This document shows, piece after piece, positions 8,038 to 15,144 of a stretch of DNA of 28,544 nucleotides. The notes beneath the pieces were generated by a model. It made no database searches. It was not told where the DNA came from and saw nothing but the letters and a program-made list of their open reading frames with translations. The DNA lies in contig JAFQIF010000211.1 of NCBI GenBank assembly GCA_017397695.1, forward strand, positions 1 to 28,544. The letters run 5' to 3'. The first letter of the stretch is position 1. The number at the start of each line of letters is the position of its first letter. The translations under genes were made by a program, and so were the position numbers. Source of the DNA: Clostridia bacterium (lineage in GTDB: Bacteria; Bacillota_A; Clostridia; Christensenellales; Aristaeellaceae).

Positions 8038-9516
8038 ATGAGTTATTATATTGGTATTGACCTGGGTACCTCTGCTGCGAAGCTTTTGCTGATGGATGAG
8101 AAGGGCGAGATCGCAAATGTTGTGACCAAGGAGTATCCGCTCGAATTCCCGCAGCCCGGCTGGAGCCAGCAGAATCCTGAGGACTGGCGCAAGGCCATGA
8201 TGGAGGGTATTCCGGAGCTGCTCAAGGATGTGGACGCTTCGCAGGTGGCTGGCATCGGCGCCGGCGGCCAGATGCACGGTCTGGTGGTGCTCGATGAGGA
8301 CGACAATGTGATCCGTCCGGCGATTTTGTGGAACGACGGCAGAACGGCCGATCAGGTTGATTATCTCAACAACGAAATCGGCAAGGCGAAGCTCTCCGAG
8401 CTGACGGCGAATATCGCGTTTGCCGGCTTTACCGCACCCAAGCTCCTGTGGATGAAGGAGAACGAGCCGGAGAATTTCGCCAGAATCAGCAAGATTATGC
8501 TGCCCAAGGACTATATCAACTACGTCCTTACCGGCGTGCATGCCTGCGATTATTCCGATGCTTCCGGCATCCTGCTGCTGGATGTGAAGAACAAGTGCTG
8601 GAGCAAAGAGATGATGGAGATCTGCGGTGTATGTGAAGCGCAGATGCCGCAGCTCTTTGAGAGCTATGACTGCATCGGTACGGTGAAGCCGGAGCTGGCG
8701 ATCGCGCTGGGCCTGCCCAGCGGCGTGCGTGTGGCGGCCGGCGCGGGCGATAATGCCGCCGCTGCCGTGGGCACGGGCATTGTGGGTGAGGGCGGCTGCA
8801 ACATCTCCCTGGGCACATCCGGTACGGTGTTCATTTCCTCCAAAACCTTCGGTGTGGATGAGAATAACGCACTTCATGCCTTTGCGCATGCGGACGGCGG
8901 CTATCACCTGATGGGTGTTGTGCTCTCCGCGGCTTCCTGCAACAAGTGGTTCATGGATGAGATTCTGGGAACCAAGGACTATGCAGGTGAACAGGCGAAG
9001 ATCGACGAGGCCAAGTTGGGCCGCAACAGTGTGTTCTATCTGCCGTATCTGATGGGCGAGCGCAGCCCGATCAACGATACCGACGCGCGCGCGACGTTTA
9101 TCGGCATGAGCATGGATACCACGCGTGCGGACTTCACGCAGGCTGTGCTGGAAGGCGTTGCATTCGCCATCCGCGACAGCGTGGAGATCGCCAGGAGCCT
9201 GGGTATCGAGATCAATAGCTCCAAGATCTGCGGCGGCGGCGCGAAGAGCCCGCTGTGGAAGAAGATCATGGCCAACGTGCTGGGCGTGAAACTGGAGAGC
9301 CCGGCCTGCGAGCAGGGCCCGGGCATGGGCGGCGCAATGCTGGCGATGGTCGCCTGCGGCGCGTACGAGAGCGTGCAGGCTGCCTGCGATGCAATCGTAA
9401 AGACCGCATCCGTGCTGGAGCCGGACGCTGAGCTGACCGCGCTGTATGAGGCGCAGTACCAGAAGTTTAAGGTCATCTATCCGGCGCTGAAGGAAGTTTT
9501 CCCTGTGATTCGCTAA
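8038..9516 (+). CDS. xylB: Xylulokinase
   Basis: A 492-residue FGGY-family sugar kinase that phosphorylates D-xylulose to D-xylulose 5-phosphate with ATP. The N-terminal phosphate-binding motif [11 protein letters not shown] is at residues 5-15. [10 protein letters not shown] followed by ILWNDGRT is characteristic of xylulokinases. Asp238 in GAGDN is the expected catalytic base. C-terminal ATPase-fold motifs include GGGAKSPLW and [15 protein letters not shown] 8038 is used because GAAAGGGTGA at 8021-8030 precedes it and the IGIDLGT motif then sits at the usual distance from the N-terminus; upstream in-frame codons would overlap the end of the GH3 gene. It lies 32 bases after GH3 and 71 before xylA, in one operon. 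Confidence 0.96.
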   Translation: MSYYIGIDLGTSAAKLLLMDEKGEIANVVTKEYPLEFPQPGWSQQNPEDWRKAMMEGIPELLKDVDASQVAGIGAGGQMHGLVVLDEDDNVIRPAILWNDGRTADQVDYLNNEIGKAKLSELTANIAFAGFTAPKLLWMKENEPENFARISKIMLPKDYINYVLTGVHACDYSDASGILLLDVKNKCWSKEMMEICGVCEAQMPQLFESYDCIGTVKPELAIALGLPSGVRVAAGAGDNAAAAVGTGIVGEGGCNISLGTSGTVFISSKTFGVDENNALHAFAHADGGYHLMGVVLSAASCNKWFMDEILGTKDYAGEQAKIDEAKLGRNSVFYLPYLMGERSPINDTDARATFIGMSMDTTRADFTQAVLEGVAFAIRDSVEIARSLGIEINSSKICGGGAKSPLWKKIMANVLGVKLESPACEQGPGMGGAMLAMVACGAYESVQAACDAIVKTASVLEPDAELTALYEAQYQKFKVIYPALKEVFPVIR

Positions 9517-9587
9517 ACACCACACTGCCGGAAAATCAAAATGTTTTACCATTTGTTCGACATAGAATCATGACAGGAGGAACGCTT

Positions 9588-10901
9588 ATGTACTTTGAGA
9601 ACATTCCCGTGATCCCGTATGAGGGCCCGCAGAGCAAGAACCCCCTCGCTTTCAAGTTCTACAACCCGGATCAGGTGATTATGGGCAAGACCATGCGCGA
9701 GCATCTGCCCTTCGCCATGGCCTGGTGGCACAACCTGTGCGCCGGCGGTACCGATATGTTTGGACGCGATACGGCGGATAAGTCCTTCGGCGCTGAGAAG
9801 GGCACGATGGAGCATGCCAAGGCCAAGGTTGACGCCGGCTTTGAATTCATGCAGAAGCTGGGCATTGAGTATTTCTGCTTCCACGATGTGGACATCGTGC
9901 CGGAAGCTGACGACATCAAGGAAACCAACCGCCGCCTGGATGAGATCTCCGATTACATCCTGGAAAAGATGAAGGGTACGAACATCAAGTGCCTGTGGGG
10001 CACCGCGAACATGTTCTCCAATCCGCGCTTCATGAACGGCGCAGGCAGTTCCAACTCTGCCGACGTCTTCTGCTTCGCTGCGGCGCAGGTGAAGAAGGCG
10101 CTGGATATTACCGTCAAGCTCGGCGGCAAGGGCTACGTTTTCTGGGGCGGCCGCGAGGGCTATGAGACGCTGCTCAATACCGACGTTAAGTTTGAGCAGG
10201 AAAATATCGCTCGCCTGATGAAGATGGCCGTGCAGTATGGCCGCAGCATCGGCTTTACCGGCGATTTCTACATCGAGCCCAAGCCGAAGGAGCCGATGAA
10301 GCATCAGTATGACTTTGACGCGGCGACTGCGATCGGCTTCCTGAAGGCGCATGGCTTGGATAAGGATTTCAAGATGAACATCGAGGCCAACCATGCCACG
10401 CTCGCCGGCCATACCTTCCAGCATGACCTGCGCATCTCCGCGATCAACGGCATGCTTGGCAGCGTCGACGCCAACCAGGGCGACTATCTGCTCGGCTGGG
10501 ATACCGATGAGTTCCCGTTCGATATCTACGAGACCACGCTGTGCATGTACGAAGTGCTCAAGGCTGGCGGCCTGACCGGCGGCTTCAACTTCGACGCCAA
10601 GAATCGCCGTCCGAGCTACACGCCGGAAGATATGTTCCACGCCTATATTCTGGGTATGGACGCGTTCGCGCTGGGCCTGATCAAGGCGGCGAAGATCATC
10701 GAGGATGGCCGCATTGATGCGTTCATCGAGGATCGCTATGCCACCTATAAGACCGGTATCGGCGCGAAGATCGTTGCCGGCGAGACTACGCTGGAAGAGC
10801 TTGCTGCGTATGCTGCTGAGATGGGCGCGCCTGCGCTGCCGGGCAGCGGCCGTCAGGAGTATCTGGAGAGCGTTGTCAACAGCGTCCTCTTTGGACTGTA
10901 A
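9588..10901 (+). CDS. xylA: Xylose isomerase
   Basis: A 437-residue enzyme, of the usual length for the class II family, converting D-xylose to D-xylulose in the cytoplasm with two divalent metal ions. Conserved blocks are all present: FHDVD with His99 and Asp102, WGGREGYE, the metal-binding [19 protein letters not shown], and DANQGD with [11 protein letters not shown] 9588 has ACAGGAGG at 9573-9580 seven bases upstream; an in-frame ATG at 9570 overlaps that site and is rejected. It is the last gene of the GH3-xylB-xylA operon, which is closed by a strong terminator at 10990-11018. Order xylB before xylA is less common than xylA before xylB, but the function is not in doubt. Confidence 0.97.
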   Translation: MYFENIPVIPYEGPQSKNPLAFKFYNPDQVIMGKTMREHLPFAMAWWHNLCAGGTDMFGRDTADKSFGAEKGTMEHAKAKVDAGFEFMQKLGIEYFCFHDVDIVPEADDIKETNRRLDEISDYILEKMKGTNIKCLWGTANMFSNPRFMNGAGSSNSADVFCFAAAQVKKALDITVKLGGKGYVFWGGREGYETLLNTDVKFEQENIARLMKMAVQYGRSIGFTGDFYIEPKPKEPMKHQYDFDAATAIGFLKAHGLDKDFKMNIEANHATLAGHTFQHDLRISAINGMLGSVDANQGDYLLGWDTDEFPFDIYETTLCMYEVLKAGGLTGGFNFDAKNRRPSYTPEDMFHAYILGMDAFALGLIKAAKIIEDGRIDAFIEDRYATYKTGIGAKIVAGETTLEELAAYAAEMGAPALPGSGRQEYLESVVNSVLFGL

Positions 10902-10955
10902 TCGCCCGATTCCGTTTACGGACAGCTTGATATGCCAGAGGTTTTCTGGGCTCGC

Positions 10956-10969
10956 TGAAAGCGCTTGCA
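10956..10969 (+). promoter_or_regulatory. cre-like / LacI-family operator match downstream of xylA
   Basis: TGAAAGCGCTTGCA fits all ten fixed positions of the catabolite-responsive-element consensus TGNAANCGNTTNCA. It lies 55 bases after the xylA stop and before its terminator, also about 65 bases upstream of the -35 box of the next transcription unit. Binding is not proven; other LacI-family regulators use the same core AAGCGCTT. Confidence 0.4.
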
Positions 10970-10989
10970 AGGATTCCGAAAACAAGATG

Positions 10990-11018
10990 GGGCTCCGGCA
11001 TTGGCCGGAGCCCTTTTC
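10990..11018 (+). terminator. Terminator of the GH3-xylB-xylA operon
   Basis: GGGCTCCGGC at 10990-10999 pairs perfectly with GCCGGAGCCC at 11004-11013 around ATTG, followed by TTTTCTGT. Confidence 0.92.
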
Positions 11019-11033
11019 TGTGCGCTGCATGGA

Positions 11034-11062
11034 TTGAAAAATCCGGAATGCTATGGTATAAT
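11034..11062 (+). promoter_or_regulatory. Promoter of the riboswitch / FAD dehydrogenase unit
   Basis: TTGAAA (11034-11039), 17 bases, then TATAAT (11057-11062) with an extended TGG directly before it. Predicted transcription start is near 11069, a few bases before the aptamer, which is the usual arrangement for riboswitches. Confidence 0.88.
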
Positions 11063-11075
11063 AAATCAAGGATTC

Positions 11076-11148
11076 ATATCGGGATATAAGCTCATAATAG
11101 GGTTGAGCGTTTCTATCAACTGCCGTAAATGGTTGACTGCCGGATAAG
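11076..11148 (+). ncRNA. Purine riboswitch aptamer, guanine type (C74 equivalent)
   Basis: The layout matches the purine riboswitch. J1/2 is TATAA (11085-11089). P2 is GCTCA/TGAGC (11090-11094 with 11104-11108) with a loop carrying GGG. J2/3 is GTTTCTATC (11109-11117). P3 is CAACT/GGTTG (11117-11121 with 11131-11135) with the hallmark loop CCGTAAAT, whose CC can pair with the GG of loop 2. J3/1 begins ACT (11136-11138). The base that sets specificity aligns with C at 11137, so guanine, hypoxanthine or a related base is expected, not adenine. P1 (11077-11086 with 11138-11146) is weak, with one bulge and one mismatch. Confidence 0.85.
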
Positions 11149-11178
11149 CATTCCCGTGGTCATTCGTTTACTTTTTTT
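11125..11178 (+). terminator. Riboswitch expression platform: terminator overlapping the aptamer
   Basis: Bases 11125-11144 pair with 11152-11171 (20 positions, two mismatches, a few G-U pairs), directly followed by seven T at 11172-11178. The 5' arm is made of the 3' half of loop 3, the P3 3' strand, the ligand-contacting J3/1 and the P1 3' strand of the aptamer. Aptamer and terminator therefore cannot coexist, predicting that ligand turns the gene on, as in the adenine switch of pbuE. Confidence 0.75.
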
Positions 11179-11212
11179 ATGCCTGTTTTCATGAGTCGGG
11201 GAGGAAGTCTCA

Positions 11213-12580
11213 ATGAATTATGACGTGATTATCATTGGCGCGGGTCCGGGCGGCATTTTCTCCGCCTACGAGCTCATGCTCAGAAAACCGGAACTGAAGG
11301 TGGCCGTGTTTGAGGCGGGACATGCGCTGGAAAAGCGCCGCTGCCCGATCGACGGCGAGAGGATCAAGACCTGCATCGGATGCAGGAGCTGCTCGATCAT
11401 GAGCGGCTTTGGCGGCGCAGGTGCGTTCTCCGACGGCAAATACAACATCACCAACGATTTCGGCGGCACACTGTATGAGTACATCGGCAAGAGCAAGGCG
11501 CTGGAGCTGATGCGCTATGTTGACGAGATCAACATGCGCTATGGCGGCGAGGGCACGAAGCTGTACTCGACTGCGGGCACAAAGTTCAAGAAGATCTGTA
11601 TCCAGAATAACCTGCACCTGCTCAATGCATCCGTGCGCCATCTGGGTACGGATATCAACTATGTGGTGCTCGAGAATCTGTATGCGCATTTGAAAGATAA
11701 GGTAGAGTTCTTCTTTGACACGCCGGTAGATACTGTGGCGGCGATTGAAGGCGGATATGAGGTGCGCCTCAAGGATCGGACATATACCTGCACGGATTGC
11801 ATCATCTCCGTGGGCCGTATCGGCAGCAAGTGGATGGAGCGCGTGTGCAGGGAGCTGGATATTCCTACAAAGTCCAATCGTGTGGATATCGGCGTGCGTG
11901 TGGAACTTCCGGCAGAGGTCTTTTCACATCTGACGGATGAACTCTACGAGAGCAAAATCGTCTATCGCACGGAAAAGTACGGTGATCTGGTGCGCACGTT
12001 CTGCATGAATCCCAAGGGTGCGGTGGTCAACGAGAATACCAATGGCATTATTACCGTCAACGGTCATAGCTATGAGGACCCGGCGAAGCAGACGGAGAAC
12101 ACCAACTTTGCGCTGCTGGTGGCCAAGCATTTTTCTGAGCCGTTCAAGGATTCCAATGGCTATGGCGAGAGCATTGCGCGCCTGAGCAATATGCTCGGCG
12201 GCGGCGTGATCGTGCAGCGCTTCGGCGATCTGATTCGCGGCAGGCGCTCCAACAGCGACCGCATGAAGGATTCCTTCCTCACGCCCACGCTTAACGCAAC
12301 GCCCGGCGATCTGAGCCTGGTGCTGCCCAAGCGCATTCTGGATGGCATCATCGAGATGATCTACGCACTGGACAAGGTGGCGCCCGGCACAGCGAACGAC
12401 GACACCTTGCTTTATGGCGTGGAAGTCAAGTTCTATAACATGGAAGTGGCTGTCAGCGAGCAGCTGGAAACCCGTTATAAGGGCCTGTACATCATCGGCG
12501 ATGGCAGCGGTATCACGCATTCGCTGTCCCATGCGTCTGCCAGCGGCGTGCATGTGGCAAGGGCGATTGCCGATTGCTGA
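11213..12580 (+). CDS. FAD-dependent dehydrogenase of unknown substrate (COG2509-like)
   Basis: A 455-residue flavoprotein with an N-terminal Rossmann dinucleotide-binding motif GAGPGG at residues 9-14 followed by an acidic residue at the end of strand 2 (Glu34). A cysteine group C44, C54, C57 and C60 (CX9CX2CX2C) follows at once, then SGFGGAGAFSDGK, a glycine-rich flavin-contact region. The C-terminal block YIIGDGSGITHSLSHASASG closes the FAD site. This matches the uncharacterised FAD-dependent dehydrogenases I know as COG2509. ATG 11213 follows GGGGAGGAAG at 11198-11207. The gene stands alone behind a guanine-type riboswitch and is ended by the terminator at 12600-12638. Regulation by a purine suggests a link to purine or folate metabolism, but no substrate can be named. 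Confidence 0.85.
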   Translation: MNYDVIIIGAGPGGIFSAYELMLRKPELKVAVFEAGHALEKRRCPIDGERIKTCIGCRSCSIMSGFGGAGAFSDGKYNITNDFGGTLYEYIGKSKALELMRYVDEINMRYGGEGTKLYSTAGTKFKKICIQNNLHLLNASVRHLGTDINYVVLENLYAHLKDKVEFFFDTPVDTVAAIEGGYEVRLKDRTYTCTDCIISVGRIGSKWMERVCRELDIPTKSNRVDIGVRVELPAEVFSHLTDELYESKIVYRTEKYGDLVRTFCMNPKGAVVNENTNGIITVNGHSYEDPAKQTENTNFALLVAKHFSEPFKDSNGYGESIARLSNMLGGGVIVQRFGDLIRGRRSNSDRMKDSFLTPTLNATPGDLSLVLPKRILDGIIEMIYALDKVAPGTANDDTLLYGVEVKFYNMEVAVSEQLETRYKGLYIIGDGSGITHSLSHASASGVHVARAIADC

Positions 12581-12599
12581 GCGAAAAATCTGAATAAAA

Positions 12600-12638
12600 G
12601 GAAGCGCCGGGAAAATACCGGGGCTTCCGAAATTTTTT
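12600..12638 (+). terminator. Terminator of the FAD dehydrogenase gene
   Basis: GGAAGC-G-CCGG (12600-12610) pairs with CCGG-G-GCTTCC (12618-12628), one G-G mismatch inside, loop GAAAATA, then six T at 12633-12638. Confidence 0.9.
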
Positions 12639-12681
12639 GTGTACAAGCGGGAAGAAATTCCCTTTTGCATGCGTCTTTATG

Positions 12682-12705
12682 GTGTCGTGCAACGAGGCAC
12701 GATAC
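12682..12705 (+). other. Hairpin in the leader of the duplicated-domain protein gene
   Basis: GTGTCGTGC (12682-12690) pairs with GCACGATAC (12697-12705) with one G-U pair, loop AACGAG. It lies 33 bases before the start codon. No clear promoter was found between the previous terminator and this hairpin, and no T-run follows, so it may be a protein-binding palindrome or an mRNA leader structure. Confidence 0.4.
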
Positions 12706-12737
12706 TGATGAAGCAAAAAAACAGGAGGATTTGAAAC

Positions 12738-13328
12738 ATGAAGAAAAAGATTGTGATGCTGCTTCTTGCAGCTGCCGTTGTGATTGCGCTGGTGACCGGC
12801 GCAGTGTATATGCTGAACAAGGACGTGGCCGAGGTGAAGGTGACCGAGGTTGTCACCGTGAACGGCGAGGAGGCGGCGCAGAGTGGCGAAGAGGGCGAGG
12901 AAGAGATGATCGAAATCGTGGAAGTGAGCGGAACGATCACGGAGATCACCGATGAATATGTGATGATCGACGCGGGCGAGATGGGTATGATCCAGGCGAA
13001 TACCTCCGATGATACCCTGATTGAAGGGGTGGAGGAGCTGAAGGTCGGCCAGACCGCCGTGATCCTGTACGACGGCAAGATGACCCGTTCCCTGCCGGCG
13101 CAGATTACGGCGCTGAAGATCGGCGTTTATGAGGTTAAGGGAACGGTGCAGGAGATTGCCGAAGGCCGCGTGACGATCACCGGGATCGAGGGCGGCGACG
13201 AGGTCGTGCTGACCCTGCCGCAGGATGCGCCGGAGCTTGCTGTGGGTGATGCGATTACCGCATATACCACGGGTGTGAGCACCATGTCCCTGCCGCCGCA
13301 GATGAATGCGCTCGCCATCGTGAAGTAA
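12738..13328 (+). CDS. Membrane-anchored or secreted protein with duplicated beta-rich domain
   Basis: A 196-residue protein of unrecognised family. Residues 1-27 are a short basic end and a hydrophobic helix with no lipobox, so it is either a signal anchor or a signal peptide. Residues 44-57 form an acidic linker (about eight Glu). Two copies of a roughly 66-residue module follow, 61-128 and 131-196. Each begins with a strand of the type VEVSGTITEI / YEVKGTVQEI, contains a strand ending in a Gly before a polar turn (LKVGQTAVI / LAVGDAITA) and ends with a similar block (SLPAQITALKI / SLPPQMNALAI). The pattern suggests small all-beta, OB-like domains outside the membrane. ATG 12738 has ACAGGAGG at 12721-12728. 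Monocistronic; function unknown. Confidence 0.75.
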   Translation: MKKKIVMLLLAAAVVIALVTGAVYMLNKDVAEVKVTEVVTVNGEEAAQSGEEGEEEMIEIVEVSGTITEITDEYVMIDAGEMGMIQANTSDDTLIEGVEELKVGQTAVILYDGKMTRSLPAQITALKIGVYEVKGTVQEIAEGRVTITGIEGGDEVVLTLPQDAPELAVGDAITAYTTGVSTMSLPPQMNALAIVK

Positions 13329-13365
13329 TGCAGCGTGGCTTATCACCAGCGTGAAGCGAAGAATG

Positions 13366-13416
13366 GTCAAGGGATGACGTCCCTTGCAGGGGATCGGGGA
13401 CAGCGTCCCCGATCGT
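13366..13416. repeat. Hairpin repeat, copy 1
   Basis: Two adjacent hairpins: AAGGGA/TCCCTT (13369-13374 with 13380-13385) and a perfect ten-base stem GATCGGGGAC/GTCCCCGATC (13392-13401 with 13405-13414, loop AGC). The linker TCCCTTGCAGGGG (13380-13392) is identical in copy 2 at 14441-14488. It lies directly 3' of a gene, before that gene's terminator. Confidence 0.7.
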
Positions 13417-13429
13417 AGCCCCAATATAA

Positions 13430-13456
13430 AAGCCGGACGACTTGTCCGGCTTTTTT
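13430..13456. terminator. Bidirectional terminator between convergent genes
   Basis: AAGCCGGAC (13430-13438) pairs perfectly with GTCCGGCTT (13444-13452), loop GACTT, followed by T to 13456; on the minus strand the arm is followed by TTTTAT. It serves the duplicated-domain gene and folT, which converge here. Confidence 0.9.
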
Positions 13457-13459
13457 GTA

Positions 13460-14017
13460 TCATCGATAGCTTGTGGGAATCCTTTTCACGGCTTTGCTCA
13501 CTGCGCCCAGAAGAAGGCAATCGATCGGCAGCTGAATGATGTTTTTGAGCGCGCGAAGCGGCAGCGTCGCCAGGCGCGACGGGCCATAGAGCATGATGAG
13601 GAATACGGTGTTCAAGCCGATATTCACAAACAGGCAGACGATCACGCGCGCAGCAATAATCTGCCAGGTGGCGCGCTTGGTTTTGTAGAGCAGCATGCCG
13701 TAGATCACGCCCAGCAGCGCGGCAGTCAGCGTGAAGCCGGGGAAATAGGGCCCCGTAGGCTTGAGCATAAAGCCCAGCACATCGCTGAGCGCCCCCTGCA
13801 GGCCCGCAACCACTGGGCCGAAGAGAATCGCTGTGGGCGCGATAGCCAGATGCGCGAGCGAGATTTTGAGGCTGTCGGTCACCTCGATCACACCATAGGA
13901 GGAGAGCACCATCTGGATGGCGAGCAGAAGGCCTGTCGTGGTGAGCGTACGCGTGCGGGAAAGCGCGCGCAGCGATCCGGAGAACTGGCAGCGAATGAGG
14001 GAAATACATGTACGCAT
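13460..14017 (-). CDS. folT: Folate ECF transporter S component
   Basis: A 185-residue integral membrane protein, the substrate-binding S component of an energy-coupling-factor transporter. After a basic amphipathic N-terminus (about 25 residues), hydrophobic segments follow at about 27-45, 50-70, 90-110, 117-140 and 150-175. The sequence KISLAHLAIAPTAILFGP and then GALSDVLGFMLKPTGPYFPGFT is characteristic of FolT-type S components, which take up folates. The general ECF module (two ATPases and EcfT) is not in the window and is normally encoded elsewhere. The start ATG (14015-14017) has GAGGTG seven bases upstream, and that site is inside a hairpin. The tetrahydrofolate riboswitch upstream independently supports the assignment. 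Confidence 0.92.
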   Translation of the reverse strand: MRTCISLIRCQFSGSLRALSRTRTLTTTGLLLAIQMVLSSYGVIEVTDSLKISLAHLAIAPTAILFGPVVAGLQGALSDVLGFMLKPTGPYFPGFTLTAALLGVIYGMLLYKTKRATWQIIAARVIVCLFVNIGLNTVFLIMLYGPSRLATLPLRALKNIIQLPIDCLLLGAVSKAVKRIPTSYR

Positions 14018-14024
14018 AAAAAAT

Positions 14025-14073
14025 CACCTCTGCAAATCAGACCCAATACGGGCGAGGAAGATTCGCAGAGATG
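14025..14073 (-). terminator. folT expression-platform hairpin covering the ribosome-binding site
   Basis: On the minus strand a 14-base stem is formed by 14060-14073 and 14025-14038 with two G-U pairs only, followed by ATTTTTT and then the start codon. The 3' arm contains the folT ribosome-binding site (GAGGTG). The structure can therefore act as a terminator, as a sequestering hairpin, or both, under control of the riboswitch. Confidence 0.75.
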
Positions 14074-14101
14074 ACAATATCATACCCAGGGTAAAGAGAC
14101 A

Positions 14102-14205
14102 GTCGGGGCCAAAGCGATACCGCGAAGGCTGCTGAAAAAAACCTTCTTCGTCCCATGTTATTCCCGTACATGAGCACTTAACGCATCGTCTTCGTCGCCG
14201 CACGC
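14102..14205 (-). ncRNA. Tetrahydrofolate riboswitch
   Basis: Read on the minus strand, the THF-I core is present. P2 is CGAT-GCG paired with CGC-GGT-ATCG (14115-14190 span), with the conserved GGT bulge. GCGTTAAGTG leads into P3 (CTCATGT with ACATGGG) capped by a loop containing ACGGGAA. GGACGAAG follows P3, then P4 GAAGG/CCTTC with a long T-rich loop. P1 is less certain, so the outer ends are approximate. This class senses reduced folates and typically represses folT in Firmicutes. Confidence 0.85.
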
Positions 14206-14249
14206 ATCGCGACGCCCTGTCATCTTCACGAATCGCATGTGACATATGC

Positions 14250-14278
14250 ATTATAAAGGATACAGGAATAAAAGGCAA
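14250..14278 (-). promoter_or_regulatory. Promoter of the THF riboswitch-folT unit
   Basis: On the minus strand TTGCCT (14273-14278) is followed after 17 bases by TATAAT (14250-14255). Predicted start is near 14243, about 40 bases before the recognisable aptamer. Confidence 0.82.
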
Positions 14279-14440
14279 TGGCTTTACTGAGATTCGCCAT
14301 ATCTCTTAGTCACTTTGAGTGCCAGTTTTTCTTAAGGAATAATTCTATCAGCAGAGGAAGCGTCAGTGCAAGAATCCGTGATCGGAACGAAGTTCGCGCC
14401 CGTGGAACGACTATAAGCCGCCGCAAAGCGAAAAAAGGGT
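14279..14440. other. Intergenic stretch without a recognisable gene
   Basis: Between the folT promoter and the repeat copy after the YdcF-like gene there is no open frame with a start signal, no tRNA-like fold and no known RNA motif. A small inverted repeat GAACGAAGTTC (near 14387) is the only structure noted. Confidence 0.5.
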
Positions 14441-14488
14441 TAAGGAATGAAATCCCTTGCAGGGGCATGGGGACGGCGTCGCCATGCG
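14441..14488. repeat. Hairpin repeat, copy 2 (probable 3' structure of the YdcF-like gene)
   Basis: AAGGAATGAAATCCCTT (14442-14458) is followed by GCATGGGGAC/GTCGCCATGC (14465-14474 with 14478-14487, loop GGC, one mismatch). The 13-base linker TCCCTTGCAGGGG (14453-14465) is the same as in copy 1. On the minus strand the small hairpin is followed by AACCCTTTTTT, so this copy may end transcription of the gene at 14496-15092. Confidence 0.7.
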
Positions 14489-14495
14489 TTTTCTT

Positions 14496-15092
14496 TTACA
14501 GCACGAGGTCTTTAAGAATATCGTGAAACTGTCCGCCGCAGCGCTCCATTTCGCCGAGCACCGTGTCAATGCCTTCGGCAGTGGTGAGCCAGTTTTCTTT
14601 TGTGATCGCAGCGCCGGGGGCGGGACAGACCAGCAGTTCTGCGTCCGGATAAAGCGTCTCGTAGTACATGCGAGAGCGGCGCGCATGCACCGGCATGCAG
14701 CAGATGATCGCGCGGGTGATCACCAGCTTTTCTGTGTCTGTGCGCTTTCTGGAATAGATGGCATTCTGATAAGTGTAGGTCGCCTCGTCCTCGCGCAGAA
14801 TGGCATGCTCCGGTACGCCGTTTTCCATGAGGATGTGTCTCATGAATGCCCATTCGGTTTCAAATGCGCCCTCGTAGCGGCGCGCGCCGGATTTCTGGCC
14901 TGCAAAGCCGCTGGTGCCGATGGCATAGCGCCCGGAGGGCAGGATGCGGGATGCGAAACCGCTGCGGTAGAGCTGTGCGGCCAGCTCGGAGGGGAGCGCG
15001 TGGCCGTTGCCGGGTACAAAGATGATGTCGGCGGGCACGGGATCATCCACCAGAAAGATAAATTCCTCGATATCTTTCATCCATTTGAGCAT
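14496..15092 (-). CDS. DUF218 / YdcF-like protein
   Basis: A 198-residue protein of the DUF218 family (YdcF/SanA-like). Hallmarks are DIIFVPGNGH near residues 22-31, the EDEATYTYQNAIYSRK block (family pattern E.....T.EN/QN) and the strand AIICCMPVHARRSRMYYE, in which a basic HARR..... stretch binds an anionic ligand in homologues. No signal peptide or membrane helix is present, unlike SanA-type members. YdcF of E. coli binds S-adenosylmethionine, but the physiological role of the family is unsettled; envelope or polysaccharide functions are often suggested. ATG at 15090-15092 follows GGGAGG (about seven bases). It lies 52 bases downstream of a glycosyltransferase gene but behind a terminator. 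Confidence 0.8.
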   Translation of the reverse strand: MLKWMKDIEEFIFLVDDPVPADIIFVPGNGHALPSELAAQLYRSGFASRILPSGRYAIGTSGFAGQKSGARRYEGAFETEWAFMRHILMENGVPEHAILREDEATYTYQNAIYSRKRTDTEKLVITRAIICCMPVHARRSRMYYETLYPDAELLVCPAPGAAITKENWLTTAEGIDTVLGEMERCGGQFHDILKDLVL

Positions 15093-15109
15093 ATAGTACC
15101 TCCCGAAAG

Positions 15110-15137
15110 AAAAAAGCGCAGCACCGTTGCGCTGCGC
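15110..15137 (-). terminator. Terminator after the ExoA-like glycosyltransferase gene
   Basis: On the minus strand GCGCAGC (15131-15137) pairs with GCTGCGC (15116-15122), followed by TTTTTTC. It separates the two-gene glycosyltransferase unit from the YdcF-like gene; some read-through must occur unless the latter has an unseen promoter. Confidence 0.8.
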
Positions 15138-15144
15138 CTGGAAA

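Noticed and set aside
7867..9552. Minus-strand open frame of 561 codons opposite xylB
   Set aside because: The xylB frame holds all conserved kinase motifs; the antisense frame has none and no ribosome-binding site.
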